DNA of 64,000 nucleotides from Actinernus sp. WN-2022 (GCA_030867875.1 JAOWCC010000577.1:84983740-85047739); one strand, 5' to 3'. Shown: positions 31,057 through 44,574, counted from the first letter of the stretch. Numbers and translations are program-made. The notes: generated from the letters alone by a model not told the origin.

Positions 31057-32536
31057 TTAACCCTTTCACGCCCACCTACGGAATTTTCCGTATTTTACTG
31101 GTTACTTGATTTGGGAGTTTCAGTCTGACAAAGTTTAAAGAGCTAGGCCCTGAGATTCCCACAAACCATAATGTATAGACAAGTGCTCCTAGTGAACTGC
31201 ATTGGGCATGTCAACAAAGAATAATTTCATCTAAATCCTCCTTTCTTTGCATAAGTGAACTACAGGTTACATTATTTCATTTCAGAAAAAAAGACTAAAA
31301 TAGCACTTCCAAAAATAATTATTTCTCCTCAGATTCTACATTTTCTCTCCAAAATGCATATTTCACATAACATTTAGAGTTTCATGGTTGCACTAACCTC
31401 ACTTTCTGTCTCCCAACACCTAAACTTGCCCAGAACCAAGCCATTCTGTCCACAAGCACTTCACAACAAGCTAAATTCATCCATAATGACCGCAACGCAT
31501 GCCGGGAAATCCTACCAAACAGCGACATGGCCCTTCTCCCATCTTCATTCTTCAAAATATATACTAAGTCTAAAGCCATTTCGACCTAATACCTTCATAT
31601 TGGAATCAATGGCAAGTAAATGGTGTCCAATATTCCAAAAAAGCTATGATAGGTGGCTCCAGACCCCCATTTATAAAGCCCACGCTAAAGTGACAAAAGA
31701 CGTCCTGGCCCATTCACGAGTGGGAAATGTGGCTCTTTCTCTGTCACAATAAACTGGCACAGACTCGCTTCTTTGAGAAAGTGCTGATTGAAGCTCTCAT
31801 CAGACTTAATGATGTCCTCCAGCACTCTATAAATGGTGAAAAAGGCTTTAAAAAGCCTGAAATTCTCTGTATTCCTCCAAACAAACTTCCTGCCAGCTCC
31901 CTTGTAATCTACAACTGCTTTCAAAATGGCCGTCTAAAAACTTTGAGCCCCCAGTATTATAGGTCAGTTGAAAATTCCATGGAAACAATGACTGTAGTTT
32001 ACTTAGGGGGGGAGGGTTCTTATCGGCCTAGAAATAGCTAAAAATTGGTTCCAAAAACTCGGGCCTGAAAGGGTTAATACCCTATCATGTGACCTTTGCC
32101 GTTTGCGCTAAAAACTTTTTCACAGAATGTTTCCATGGAGGGTTGTCAAATAATGCCATTTTCATGCAGTGTGACACTGTATTCTGGAAAAGAGAATTTT
32201 TTTTACAATTGATAATATGGTTTCAATGCAAACTGCAGGCATGGTTTAAAAGTGGGCGTGGCAGAGCACACGGTTGCCTGTGTACCAAAGTGTTCATCAC
32301 AATACAATCAACACAATGGGAATACAGTCAACTCTCGTTATTGCGGACACCCTCGGGACCGTGATTTGGTGTCCGTAATAGCGAGAGTCCTTAATAACGG
32401 GGTGCGAAAAAAAAATTGAATTTAACCATGGAAATGATAATTTTTGCACATGTATTGAACAATAACACTGTTAACTGAGCAATTGTCCGCTCTCTTACGA
32501 GTCGTTACTGAAAAGTAAAGCATGTTCTACGTCCAG

Positions 32537-33643
32537 TTACTCTTTTACGAAAAAGTAATCGATGTGGCTTTGTAATTTTCTTTTTGCAGCAGTTTCACTG
32601 ACTTTCTCCGCAAGTCTGTTAAAATGGCTTGCGAGTTCGAATTGACCACGCTCTAGAAGAAACAATTCAATATTTTCCACATTGCTGAGAACCTCACCAT
32701 AACTCTTGAGAGTGGAGGTTGCTTGTCCTTGGTCTTCCTCTGCTTCGCTATCATCGTCATCGTCGTCCACTTCCACAACTTGGTGACTTTCAGACCTTGC
32801 ATGTATAGAATCTAGGAGCTGCTGTTCGTCAACAACATTGTAACAAACAGGGAGAACGTCATCAAACGCAATGTAGGCTCTGGCATTGACACCTGTATCG
32901 GGGATCGCTTGATCAATGAGATCTTGAAAATCGTCGTCGAGATCAGCGAAGGGATCTTCCTCACTTGCTACCATGGTGAGACCACTTGAGATGCCAGCAT
33001 TGGAAAAACACTTGATAATCGTAGTCGCTTCCACCTTTGCCCACGCACTTCCCATCCAATTCATCGCTTGAAGAACATTTAAGTTCTTAGTGATATCCGT
33101 TGCCGTGCTTTCACCTGTCGCCAATGTTACCACGTGGCGCAATAACAACTTCCTGTAGTGTACCTTAAAATTTTGGATGATTCCTAAATCTAGAGGTTGT
33201 AGCTTCGAAGTACAATTCACAGGAAAAAACACAATTTTCATATTTGAGTACCGCCCCTTCAGATCGTATGGATGACAGCCAGCGGAGTCCAGGAACATTA
33301 TGGTGGATCTGTTCTTGGCTTTAAAGTGGCTGTTTAACTGGCTGAGGATGCTGTGGAGAATATCAGATGTCATCCAGGCCTTATTCTGGTTGAAGTATTG
33401 ACATGGTAGATCAGTCCTGTTGACATTCTTGAGACACCTTGGATTAGCAGACTTTCCAATTACAATTGGTTTCCTCTTTTCTCCTGATGCGGAGACAATC
33501 AAGGCAACAGTTAGTCGCTCTTTTGACTTTTTGCCGCCTTTGCATTTCTTAGCCTTCTCTGATAGACTTTTGTCTGGAAGCGCACGAAACATGCATCCCG
33601 TTTCATCTAGATTCCAGATATCTTGCATCTCGTAATCTGCCAA
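32537..33643 (-). pseudogene. Tigger-type transposase, catalytic DDE half (downstream of a frameshift)
   Basis: 368 codons in frame. Catalytic residues are visible as the first D in IWNLDETGCMF (near residue 13), the second D in IMFLDSAGCHP (near 119) and the third in LQPLDLGIIQNFK (near 150), the DDxD arrangement of pogo/Tigger (DDE_1 family). The usual N after the second D is S here. The C-terminus is acidic (VVEVDDDDDDSEAEEDQGQ) and then helical. Upstream, this frame stays open and overlaps the N-terminal frame; the shift lies at about 33729-33743, in an A-rich stretch (minus-strand AAAAAGAAACAA). A single one-base indel explains it, so this copy is inactive but only recently so. Confidence 0.9.
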
Positions 33644-33701
33644 AATAGATCCAAGTCGATCTTTCCACGAGGTGACTTTATCCTCTGAGACGTCTGCTGA
33701 T

Positions 33702-34157
33702 TCACCACATACTTTGTGTTGCGAGAGGTTGTTTCTTTTTAAATCTTGTCAACCATCCACTCGATGCCTTAAAGTCCTCATACTCGAGTCTCTCCGCAGA
33801 TTTTGTAGCGAATTCCTGGATCATGGGACCATCCACCGGAATGTTCTGTCCGGTCTTCCTCTTAAACCATTCCCAAACTGCATCATTTAAGTCGGAATAT
33901 TGGGAGGTGCGATTTCTCTTCCTTGCTTGGGGCAATCCTCTCTCATAATCCTCCCTGACCTTTGCCTTGTTTTGTATGACACAACTTATTTTTGTCTTTC
34001 CGCAAGAGTACTTCTCTGCGAGTTGGCGCAACCCTGTGGATCCCTTCTCATATTCTTCTACAATTTTAAAACGCTGTTTTAAGGTCAGCTCGTGTCTTCT
34101 TTTCTTAGCATTTGTTTTATCTTTCGGCATGACTAGTCGACTAGAAGCACGCGGCAC
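33702..34157 (-). pseudogene. Tigger-type transposase, N-terminal DNA-binding half
   Basis: 151 codons, starting MPRASSRLVM or at the internal MPKDKTNAKK. It contains a psq/CENP-B-type helix-turn-helix (LTLKQRFKIVEEYEKGSTGL followed by AEKYSCGKTKISCVI) at about residues 24-70 and a second CENP-B-type HTH (AVWEWFKRKTGQNIPVDGPM) at about residues 92-140. It ends at a TGA caused by the frameshift; the next frame continues into the catalytic half. Start region and HIRAN-like ORF are divergent with about 130 bp between them. Confidence 0.9.
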
Positions 34158-34287
34158 GCTGAGATGTCGAGTGGCGATTCACAACAACAATATGTAAATT
34201 TAGTGCTGCGCCTCGAACCGTGACCAGCCTACAAAGTTTTTGACAAGTTTGTAACACGTTCGGCCAATCAGATCGCGTGGAGCTGAG
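34158..34287. promoter_or_regulatory. candidate shared divergent promoter inside the Tigger element
   Basis: 130 bp between the transposase start (minus) and the HIRAN-like ORF start (plus). It contains a CCAAT box in GGCCAATCAG (34262-34271), but no TATA box was noted. Inferred only from position. Confidence 0.3.
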
Positions 34288-34899
34288 ATGTCAGAGCAAG
34301 GCCAAGGGCGCGCTTCGGTCGCTATTAAGACGAACATAACGATCTCTCTAGGCCTGCGTGAGCTCCAAACGGCAAATATTATAAGAAAATCTACATCAAG
34401 GCCACAAGCTATGGCAGATCAACAAGCCTGTAGGGAATATTATTCCTGGATGCGAGGTCATCATGCATACAAGGATATATTTCAGCCCAAGATCGATGAG
34501 ATTTTAATACTTCAGCGTGAACCGGAAAATGCAAAAGATCAGTTTGCTGTGGCCATTGTTCAAGAGGTTAATGGCCGCATTGTTGGGCACATTCCATTGG
34601 GACTTTCAAAATTGGTGTCCTGTTTTCTGAAAAGAGAGAACCATAAAGGAGTTGTTGTAATCTGCGGAAAGCGCATCAACAGAGGAGGCGGTTTAGGGCT
34701 AGAGATTCCCGTTTTATACAAGCTCTATGGAGAAGAGAGATTCCTGGACAGATTAGACGAACTCATCCAGGGCAGCGAAGGGGCACGAAATTTGTTGAGG
34801 AGTGAAGATGAGGGAATTGCTACAACAACAGCAAAACAAGGGAGAAAGCGACGATCTCAGAATCAACAGGGGAAAGCGAGCAAAGCTCGACGTAAATAA
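34288..34899 (+). CDS. HIRAN-like domain protein carried by the Tigger element
   Basis: 203 codons, intact, with an alternative internal start at about 34411 (MADQQACREYY). Residues about 55-150 read RGHHAYKDIFQPKIDEILIL, then QREPENAKDQFAVAIVQ and GRIVGHIPLGLSKLVSCFL, then RGGGLGLEIPVLYKLYG. The REP.N..D..A..V....G..VGH(I/L)P pattern is that of HIRAN domains, which bind DNA ends in HLTF/Rad5. The C-terminus is basic (KQGRKRRSQNQQGKASKARR), like a nuclear or DNA-binding tail. There is no helicase. It lies inside the transposon on the strand opposite the transposase and reads through without damage, unlike the transposase. The HIRAN call is by motif memory, not by search. Confidence 0.7.
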   Translation: MSEQGQGRASVAIKTNITISLGLRELQTANIIRKSTSRPQAMADQQACREYYSWMRGHHAYKDIFQPKIDEILILQREPENAKDQFAVAIVQEVNGRIVGHIPLGLSKLVSCFLKRENHKGVVVICGKRINRGGGLGLEIPVLYKLYGEERFLDRLDELIQGSEGARNLLRSEDEGIATTTAKQGRKRRSQNQQGKASKARRK

Positions 34900-37800
34900 G
34901 CGCTTCCCTTGCCTCTTGAAATTTGACTATGGACTACTGTAGTTAAGCTTATTTACAGCTTTGGAAATGACAGACATTTGGCATCTCAATGTTATGTTCC
35001 TGTGTTACAGTACAGTACACATATGATATGAGGTGTCCGCTATAACGAGAGTTGTTACGTTGGGACCACGTGAAGTGTCCGCAATTCCGTAATAGCGAGA
35101 GTCCGCAATAACGGGAGCTGTTTTCAGTCAAACCTCTATAGCTTTCGCCGGGGACCTGGCTGCTGTCCGTAATAGGAGGGTGTCCGTAATAGCGGGGTGT
35201 CCGCAAGGCGAGAGTTGACTGTATGCATATCTAGTGGTTACGGCAAATCATTTCGATAAAGTTTAGCATTTGACCATCCCCCATACTTTAGGCCTTGGTT
35301 CTCGAAAACAGACAACTGACCTAGACAGAAGTGCTTTCATTTCTGCTCCTAGCTCCCGTATGGAAAGTTGTTTCGTATAAAAAGTCGTTGTAAAAATTCA
35401 TCTGCACATGTCCATGCAATGCAGTGATTTTCAATGAAAATAACCATGATTTCAATTTTTTTGGTGTAATGTTTAACCCTTTCACGCCCACCTACGGAAT
35501 TTTCCGTATTTTACTGGTTACTTGATTTGGGAGTTTCAGTCTGACAAAGTTTAAAGAGCTAGGCCCTGAGATTCCCACAAACCATAATGTATAGACAAGT
35601 GCTCCTAGTGAACTGCATTGGGCATGTCAACAAAGAATAATTTCATCTAAATCCTCCTTTCTTTGCATAAGTGAACTACAGGTTACATTATTTCATTTCA
35701 GAAAAAAAGACTAAAATAGCACTTCCAAAAATAATTATTTCTCCTCAGATTCTACATTTTCTCTCCAAAATGCATATTTCACATAACATTTAGAGTTTCA
35801 TGGTTGCACTAACCTCACTTTCTGTCTCCCAACACCTAAACTTGCCCAGAACCAAGCCATTCTGTCCACAAGCACTTCACAACAAGCTAAATTCATCCAT
35901 AATGACCGCAACGCATGCCGGGAAATCCTACCAAACAGCGACATGGCCCTTCTCCCATCTTCATTCTTCAAAATATATACTAAGTCTAAAGCCATTTCGA
36001 CCTAATACCTTCATATTGGAATCAATGGCAAGTAAATGGTGTCCAATATTCCAAAAAAGCTATGATAGGTGGCTCCAGACCCCCATTTATAAAGCCCACG
36101 CTAAAGTGACAAAAGACGTCCTGGCCCATTCACGAGTGGGAAATGTGGCTCTTTCTCTGTCACAATAAACTGGCACAGACTCGCTTCTTTGAGAAAGTGC
36201 TGATTGAAGCTCTCATCAGACTTAATGATGTCCTCCAGCACTCTATAAATGGTGAAAAAGGCTTTAAAAAGCCTGAAATTCTCTGTATTCCTCCAAACAA
36301 ACTTCCTGCCAGCTCCCTTGTAATCTACAACTGCTTTCAAAATGGCCGTCTAAAAACTTTGAGCCCCCAGTATTATAGGTCAGTTGAAAATTCCATGGAA
36401 ACAATGACTGTAGTTTACTTAGGGGGGGAGGGTTCTTATCGGCCTAGAAATAGCTAAAAATTGGTTCCAAAAACTCGGGCCTGAAAGGGTTAATACCCTA
36501 TCATGTGACCTTTGCCGTTTGCGCTAAAAACTTTTTCACAGAATGTTTCCATGGAGGGTTGTCAAATAATGCCATTTTCATGCAGTGTGACACTGTATTC
36601 TGGAAAAGAGAATTTTTTTTACAATTGATAATATGGTTTCAATGCAAACTGCAGGCATGGTTTAAAAGTGGGCGTGGCAGAGCACACGGTTGCCTGTGTA
36701 CCAAAGTGTTCATCACAATACAATCAACACAATGGGAATATGCATATCTAGTGGTTACGGCAAATCATTTCGATAAAGTTTAGCATTTGACCATCCCCCA
36801 TACTTTAGGCCTTGGTTCTCGAAAACAGACAACTGACCTAGACAGAAGTGCTTTCATTTCTGCTCCTAGCTCCCGTATGGAAAGTTGTTTCGTATAAAAA
36901 GTCGTTGTAAAAATTCATCTGCACATGTCCATGCAATGCAGTGATTTTCAATGAAAATAACCATGATTTCAATTTTTTTGGTGTAATGTTTAACCCTTTC
37001 ACGCCCACCTACGGAATTTTCCGTATTTTACTGGTTACTTGATTTGGGAGTTTCAGTCTGACAAAGTTTAAAGAGCTAGGCCCTGAGATTCCCACAAACC
37101 ATAATGTATAGACAAGTGCTCCTAGTGAACTGCATTGGGCATGTCAACAAAGAATAATTTCATCTAAATCCTCCTTTCTTTGCATAAGTGAACTACAGGT
37201 TACATTATTTCATTTCAGAAAAAAAGACTAAAATAGCACTTCCAAAAATAATTATTTCTCCTCAGATTCTACATTTTCTCTCCAAAATGCATATTTCACA
37301 TAACATTTAGAGTTTCATGGTTGCACTAACCTCACTTTCTGTCTCCCAACACCTAAACTTGCCCAGAACCAAGCCATTCTGTCCACAAGCACTTCACAAC
37401 AAGCTAAATTCATCCATAATGACCGCAACGCATGCCGGGAAATCCTACCAAACAGCGACATGGCCCTTCTCCCATCTTCATTCTTCAAAATATATACTAA
37501 GTCTAAAGCCATTTCGACCTAATACCTTCATATTGGAATCAATGGCAAGTAAATGGTGTCCAATATTCCAAAAAAGCTATGATAGGTGGCTCCAGACCCC
37601 CATTTATAAAGCCCACGCTAAAGTGACAAAAGACGTCCTGGCCCATTCACGAGTGGGAAATGTGGCTCTTTCTCTGTCACAATAAACTGGCACAGACTCG
37701 CTTCTTTGAGAAAGTGCTGATTGAAGCTCTCATCAGACTTAATGATGTCCTCCAGCACTCTATAAATGGTGAAAAAGGCTTTAAAAAGCCTGAAATTCTC

Positions 37801-40800
37801 TGTATTCCTCCAAACAAACTTCCTGCCAGCTCCCTTGTAATCTACAACTGCTTTCAAAATGGCCGTCTAAAAACTTTGAGCCCCCAGTATTATAGGTCAG
37901 TTGAAAATTCCATGGAAACAATGACTGTAGTTTACTTAGGGGGGGAGGGTTCTTATCGGCCTAGAAATAGCTAAAAATTGGTTCCAAAAACTCGGGCCTG
38001 AAAGGGTTAATACCCTATCATGTGACCTTTGCCGTTTGCGCTAAAAACTTTTTCACAGAATGTTTCCATGGAGGGTTGTCAAATAATGCCATTTTCATGC
38101 AGTGTGACACTGTATTCTGGAAAAGAGAATTTTTTTTACAATTGATAATATGGTTTCAATGCAAACTGCAGGCATGGTTTAAAAGTGGGCGTGGCAGAGC
38201 ACACGGTTGCCTGTGTACCAAAGTGTTCATCACAATACAATCAACACAATGGGAATATGCATATCTAGTGGTTACGGCAAATCATTTCGATAAAGTTTAG
38301 CATTTGACCATCCCCCATACTTTAGGCCTTGGTTCTCGAAAACAGACAACTGACCTAGACAGAAGTGCTTTCATTTCTGCTCCTAGCTCCCGTATGGAAA
38401 GTTGTTTCGTATAAAAAGTCGTTGTAAAAATTCATCTGCACATGTCCATGCAATGCAGTGATTTTCAATGAAAATAACCATGATTTCAATTTTTTTGGTG
38501 TAATGTTTAACCCTTTCACGCCCACCTACGGAATTTTCCGTATTTTACTGGTTACTTGATTTGGGAGTTTCAGTCTGACAAAGTTTAAAGAGCTAGGCCC
38601 TGAGATTCCCACAAACCATAATGTATAGACAAGTGCTCCTAGTGAACTGCATTGGGCATGTCAACAAAGAATAATTTCATCTAAATCCTCCTTTCTTTGC
38701 ATAAGTGAACTACAGGTTACATTATTTCATTTCAGAAAAAAAGACTAAAATAGCACTTCCAAAAATAATTATTTCTCCTCAGATTCTACATTTTCTCTCC
38801 AAAATGCATATTTCACATAACATTTAGAGTTTCATGGTTGCACTAACCTCACTTTCTGTCTCCCAACACCTAAACTTGCCCAGAACCAAGCCATTCTGTC
38901 CACAAGCACTTCACAACAAGCTAAATTCATCCATAATGACCGCAACGCATGCCGGGAAATCCTACCAAACAGCGACATGGCCCTTCTCCCATCTTCATTC
39001 TTCAAAATATATACTAAGTCTAAAGCCATTTCGACCTAATACCTTCATATTGGAATCAATGGCAAGTAAATGGTGTCCAATATTCCAAAAAAGCTATGAT
39101 AGGTGGCTCCAGACCCCCATTTATAAAGCCCACGCTAAAGTGACAAAAGACGTCCTGGCCCATTCACGAGTGGGAAATGTGGCTCTTTCTCTGTCACAAT
39201 AAACTGGCACAGACTCGCTTCTTTGAGAAAGTGCTGATTGAAGCTCTCATCAGACTTAATGATGTCCTCCAGCACTCTATAAATGGTGAAAAAGGCTTTA
39301 AAAAGCCTGAAATTCTCTGTATTCCTCCAAACAAACTTCCTGCCAGCTCCCTTGTAATCTACAACTGCTTTCAAAATGGCCGTCTAAAAACTTTGAGCCC
39401 CCAGTATTATAGGTCAGTTGAAAATTCCATGGAAACAATGACTGTAGTTTACTTAGGGGGGGAGGGTTCTTATCGGCCTAGAAATAGCTAAAAATTGGTT
39501 CCAAAAACTCGGGCCTGAAAGGGTTAATACCCTATCATGTGACCTTTGCCGTTTGCGCTAAAAACTTTTTCACAGAATGTTTCCATGGAGGGTTGTCAAA
39601 TAATGCCATTTTCATGCAGTGTGACACTGTATTCTGGAAAAGAGAATTTTTTTTACAATTGATAATATGGTTTCAATGCAAACTGCAGGCATGGTTTAAA
39701 AGTGGGCGTGGCAGAGCACACGGTTGCCTGTGTACCAAAGTGTTCATCACAATACAATCAACACAATGGGAATATGCATATCTAGTGGTTACGGCAAATC
39801 ATTTCGATAAAGTTTAGCATTTGACCATCCCCCATACTTTAGGCCTTGGTTCTCGAAAACAGACAACTGACCTAGACAGAAGTGCTTTCATTTCTGCTCC
39901 TAGCTCCCGTATGGAAAGTTGTTTCGTATAAAAAGTCGTTGTAAAAATTCATCTGCACATGTCCATGCAATGCAGTGATTTTCAATGAAAATAACCATGA
40001 TTTCAATTTTTTTGGTGTAATGTTTAACCCTTTCACGCCCACCTACGGAATTTTCCGTATTTTACTGGTTACTTGATTTGGGAGTTTCAGTCTGACAAAG
40101 TTTAAAGAGCTAGGCCCTGAGATTCCCACAAACCATAATGTATAGACAAGTGCTCCTAGTGAACTGCATTGGGCATGTCAACAAAGAATAATTTCATCTA
40201 AATCCTCCTTTCTTTGCATAAGTGAACTACAGGTTACATTATTTCATTTCAGAAAAAAAGACTAAAATAGCACTTCCAAAAATAATTATTTCTCCTCAGA
40301 TTCTACATTTTCTCTCCAAAATGCATATTTCACATAACATTTAGAGTTTCATGGTTGCACTAACCTCACTTTCTGTCTCCCAACACCTAAACTTGCCCAG
40401 AACCAAGCCATTCTGTCCACAAGCACTTCACAACAAGCTAAATTCATCCATAATGACCGCAACGCATGCCGGGAAATCCTACCAAACAGCGACATGGCCC
40501 TTCTCCCATCTTCATTCTTCAAAATATATACTAAGTCTAAAGCCATTTCGACCTAATACCTTCATATTGGAATCAATGGCAAGTAAATGGTGTCCAATAT
40601 TCCAAAAAAGCTATGATAGGTGGCTCCAGACCCCCATTTATAAAGCCCACGCTAAAGTGACAAAAGACGTCCTGGCCCATTCACGAGTGGGAAATGTGGC
40701 TCTTTCTCTGTCACAATAAACTGGCACAGACTCGCTTCTTTGAGAAAGTGCTGATTGAAGCTCTCATCAGACTTAATGATGTCCTCCAGCACTCTATAAA

Positions 40801-43800
40801 TGGTGAAAAAGGCTTTAAAAAGCCTGAAATTCTCTGTATTCCTCCAAACAAACTTCCTGCCAGCTCCCTTGTAATCTACAACTGCTTTCAAAATGGCCGT
40901 CTAAAAACTTTGAGCCCCCAGTATTATAGGTCAGTTGAAAATTCCATGGAAACAATGACTGTAGTTTACTTAGGGGGGGAGGGTTCTTATCGGCCTAGAA
41001 ATAGCTAAAAATTGGTTCCAAAAACTCGGGCCTGAAAGGGTTAATACCCTATCATGTGACCTTTGCCGTTTGCGCTAAAAACTTTTTCACAGAATGTTTC
41101 CATGGAGGGTTGTCAAATAATGCCATTTTCATGCAGTGTGACACTGTATTCTGGAAAAGAGAATTTTTTTTACAATTGATAATATGGTTTCAATGCAAAC
41201 TGCAGGCATGGTTTAAAAGTGGGCGTGGCAGAGCACACGGTTGCCTGTGTACCAAAGTGTTCATCACAATACAATCAACACAATGGGAATATGCATATCT
41301 AGTGGTTACGGCAAATCATTTCGATAAAGTTTAGCATTTGACCATCCCCCATACTTTAGGCCTTGGTTCTCGAAAACAGACAACTGACCTAGACAGAAGT
41401 GCTTTCATTTCTGCTCCTAGCTCCCGTATGGAAAGTTGTTTCGTATAAAAAGTCGTTGTAAAAATTCATCTGCACATGTCCATGCAATGCAGTGATTTTC
41501 AATGAAAATAACCATGATTTCAATTTTTTTGGTGTAATGTTTAACCCTTTCACGCCCACCTACGGAATTTTCCGTATTTTACTGGTTACTTGATTTGGGA
41601 GTTTCAGTCTGACAAAGTTTAAAGAGCTAGGCCCTGAGATTCCCACAAACCATAATGTATAGACAAGTGCTCCTAGTGAACTGCATTGGGCATGTCAACA
41701 AAGAATAATTTCATCTAAATCCTCCTTTCTTTGCATAAGTGAACTACAGGTTACATTATTTCATTTCAGAAAAAAAGACTAAAATAGCACTTCCAAAAAT
41801 AATTATTTCTCCTCAGATTCTACATTTTCTCTCCAAAATGCATATTTCACATAACATTTAGAGTTTCATGGTTGCACTAACCTCACTTTCTGTCTCCCAA
41901 CACCTAAACTTGCCCAGAACCAAGCCATTCTGTCCACAAGCACTTCACAACAAGCTAAATTCATCCATAATGACCGCAACGCATGCCGGGAAATCCTACC
42001 AAACAGCGACATGGCCCTTCTCCCATCTTCATTCTTCAAAATATATACTAAGTCTAAAGCCATTTCGACCTAATACCTTCATATTGGAATCAATGGCAAG
42101 TAAATGGTGTCCAATATTCCAAAAAAGCTATGATAGGTGGCTCCAGACCCCCATTTATAAAGCCCACGCTAAAGTGACAAAAGACGTCCTGGCCCATTCA
42201 CGAGTGGGAAATGTGGCTCTTTCTCTGTCACAATAAACTGGCACAGACTCGCTTCTTTGAGAAAGTGCTGATTGAAGCTCTCATCAGACTTAATGATGTC
42301 CTCCAGCACTCTATAAATGGTGAAAAAGGCTTTAAAAAGCCTGAAATTCTCTGTATTCCTCCAAACAAACTTCCTGCCAGCTCCCTTGTAATCTACAACT
42401 GCTTTCAAAATGGCCGTCTAAAAACTTTGAGCCCCCAGTATTATAGGTCAGTTGAAAATTCCATGGAAACAATGACTGTAGTTTACTTAGGGGGGGAGGG
42501 TTCTTATCGGCCTAGAAATAGCTAAAAATTGGTTCCAAAAACTCGGGCCTGAAAGGGTTAATACCCTATCATGTGACCTTTGCCGTTTGCGCTAAAAACT
42601 TTTTCACAGAATGTTTCCATGGAGGGTTGTCAAATAATGCCATTTTCATGCAGTGTGACACTGTATTCTGGAAAAGAGAATTTTTTTTACAATTGATAAT
42701 ATGGTTTCAATGCAAACTGCAGGCATGGTTTAAAAGTGGGCGTGGCAGAGCACACGGTTGCCTGTGTACCAAAGTGTTCATCACAATACAATCAACACAA
42801 TGGGAATATGCATATCTAGTGGTTACGGCAAATCATTTCGATAAAGTTTAGCATTTGACCATCCCCCATACTTTAGGCCTTGGTTCTCGAAAACAGACAA
42901 CTGACCTAGACAGAAGTGCTTTCATTTCTGCTCCTAGCTCCCGTATGGAAAGTTGTTTCGTATAAAAAGTCGTTGTAAAAATTCATCTGCACATGTCCAT
43001 GCAATGCAGTGATTTTCAATGAAAATAACCATGATTTCAATTTTTTTGGTGTAATGTTTAACCCTTTCACGCCCACCTACGGAATTTTCCGTATTTTACT
43101 GGTTACTTGATTTGGGAGTTTCAGTCTGACAAAGTTTAAAGAGCTAGGCCCTGAGATTCCCACAAACCATAATGTATAGACAAGTGCTCCTAGTGAACTG
43201 CATTGGGCATGTCAACAAAGAATAATTTCATCTAAATCCTCCTTTCTTTGCATAAGTGAACTACAGGTTACATTATTTCATTTCAGAAAAAAAGACTAAA
43301 ATAGCACTTCCAAAAATAATTATTTCTCCTCAGATTCTACATTTTCTCTCCAAAATGCATATTTCACATAACATTTAGAGTTTCATGGTTGCACTAACCT
43401 CACTTTCTGTCTCCCAACACCTAAACTTGCCCAGAACCAAGCCATTCTGTCCACAAGCACTTCACAACAAGCTAAATTCATCCATAATGACCGCAACGCA
43501 TGCCGGGAAATCCTACCAAACAGCGACATGGCCCTTCTCCCATCTTCATTCTTCAAAATATATACTAAGTCTAAAGCCATTTCGACCTAATACCTTCATA
43601 TTGGAATCAATGGCAAGTAAATGGTGTCCAATATTCCAAAAAAGCTATGATAGGTGGCTCCAGACCCCCATTTATAAAGCCCACGCTAAAGTGACAAAAG
43701 ACGTCCTGGCCCATTCACGAGTGGGAAATGTGGCTCTTTCTCTGTCACAATAAACTGGCACAGACTCGCTTCTTTGAGAAAGTGCTGATTGAAGCTCTCA

Positions 43801-44574
43801 TCAGACTTAATGATGTCCTCCAGCACTCTATAAATGGTGAAAAAGGCTTTAAAAAGCCTGAAATTCTCTGTATTCCTCCAAACAAACTTCCTGCCAGCTC
43901 CCTTGTAATCTACAACTGCTTTCAAAATGGCCGTCTAAAAACTTTGAGCCCCCAGTATTATAGGTCAGTTGAAAATTCCATGGAAACAATGACTGTAGTT
44001 TACTTAGGGGGGGAGGGTTCTTATCGGCCTAGAAATAGCTAAAAATTGGTTCCAAAAACTCGGGCCTGAAAGGGTTAATACCCTATCATGTGACCTTTGC
44101 CGTTTGCGCTAAAAACTTTTTCACAGAATGTTTCCATGGAGGGTTGTCAAATAATGCCATTTTCATGCAGTGTGACACTGTATTCTGGAAAAGAGAATTT
44201 TTTTTACAATTGATAATATGGTTTCAATGCAAACTGCAGGCATGGTTTAAAAGTGGGCGTGGCAGAGCACACGGTTGCCTGTGTACCAAAGTGTTCATCA
44301 CAATACAATCAACACAATGGGAATATGCATATCTAGTGGTTACGGCAAATCATTTCGATAAAGTTTAGCATTTGACCATCCCCCATACTTTAGGCCTTGG
44401 TTCTCGAAAACAGACAACTGACCTAGACAGAAGTGCTTTCATTTCTGCTCCTAGCTCCCGTATGGAAAGTTGTTTCGTATAAAAAGTCGTTGTAAAAATT
44501 CATCTGCACATGTCCATGCAATGCAGTGATTTTCAATGAAAATAACCATGATTTCAATTTTTTTGGTGTAATGT

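Larger units (their letters stand above)
32325..35221 (-). mobile_element. Tigger/pogo-type DNA transposon, 2,897 bp
   Basis: It is inserted in the spacer of array unit 2 with a TA duplication (32323-32324 and 35222-35223). Subtracting it restores the spacer exactly. The ends are CAGTCAACTCTCG and its complement, followed on both sides by several subterminal copies of GTCCG(C/T)AATA(A/G)CG-like words in both orientations. It carries a frameshifted pogo-family transposase on the minus strand (34157-32537) and a divergent plus-strand ORF at 34288-34899. No other unit in the window carries it. Confidence 0.93.

Noticed and set aside
34288..34899. Host gene unrelated to the transposon
   Set aside because: It lies entirely between the Tigger ends inside a TA-flanked insertion that is absent from every other array unit, so it moved with the element.
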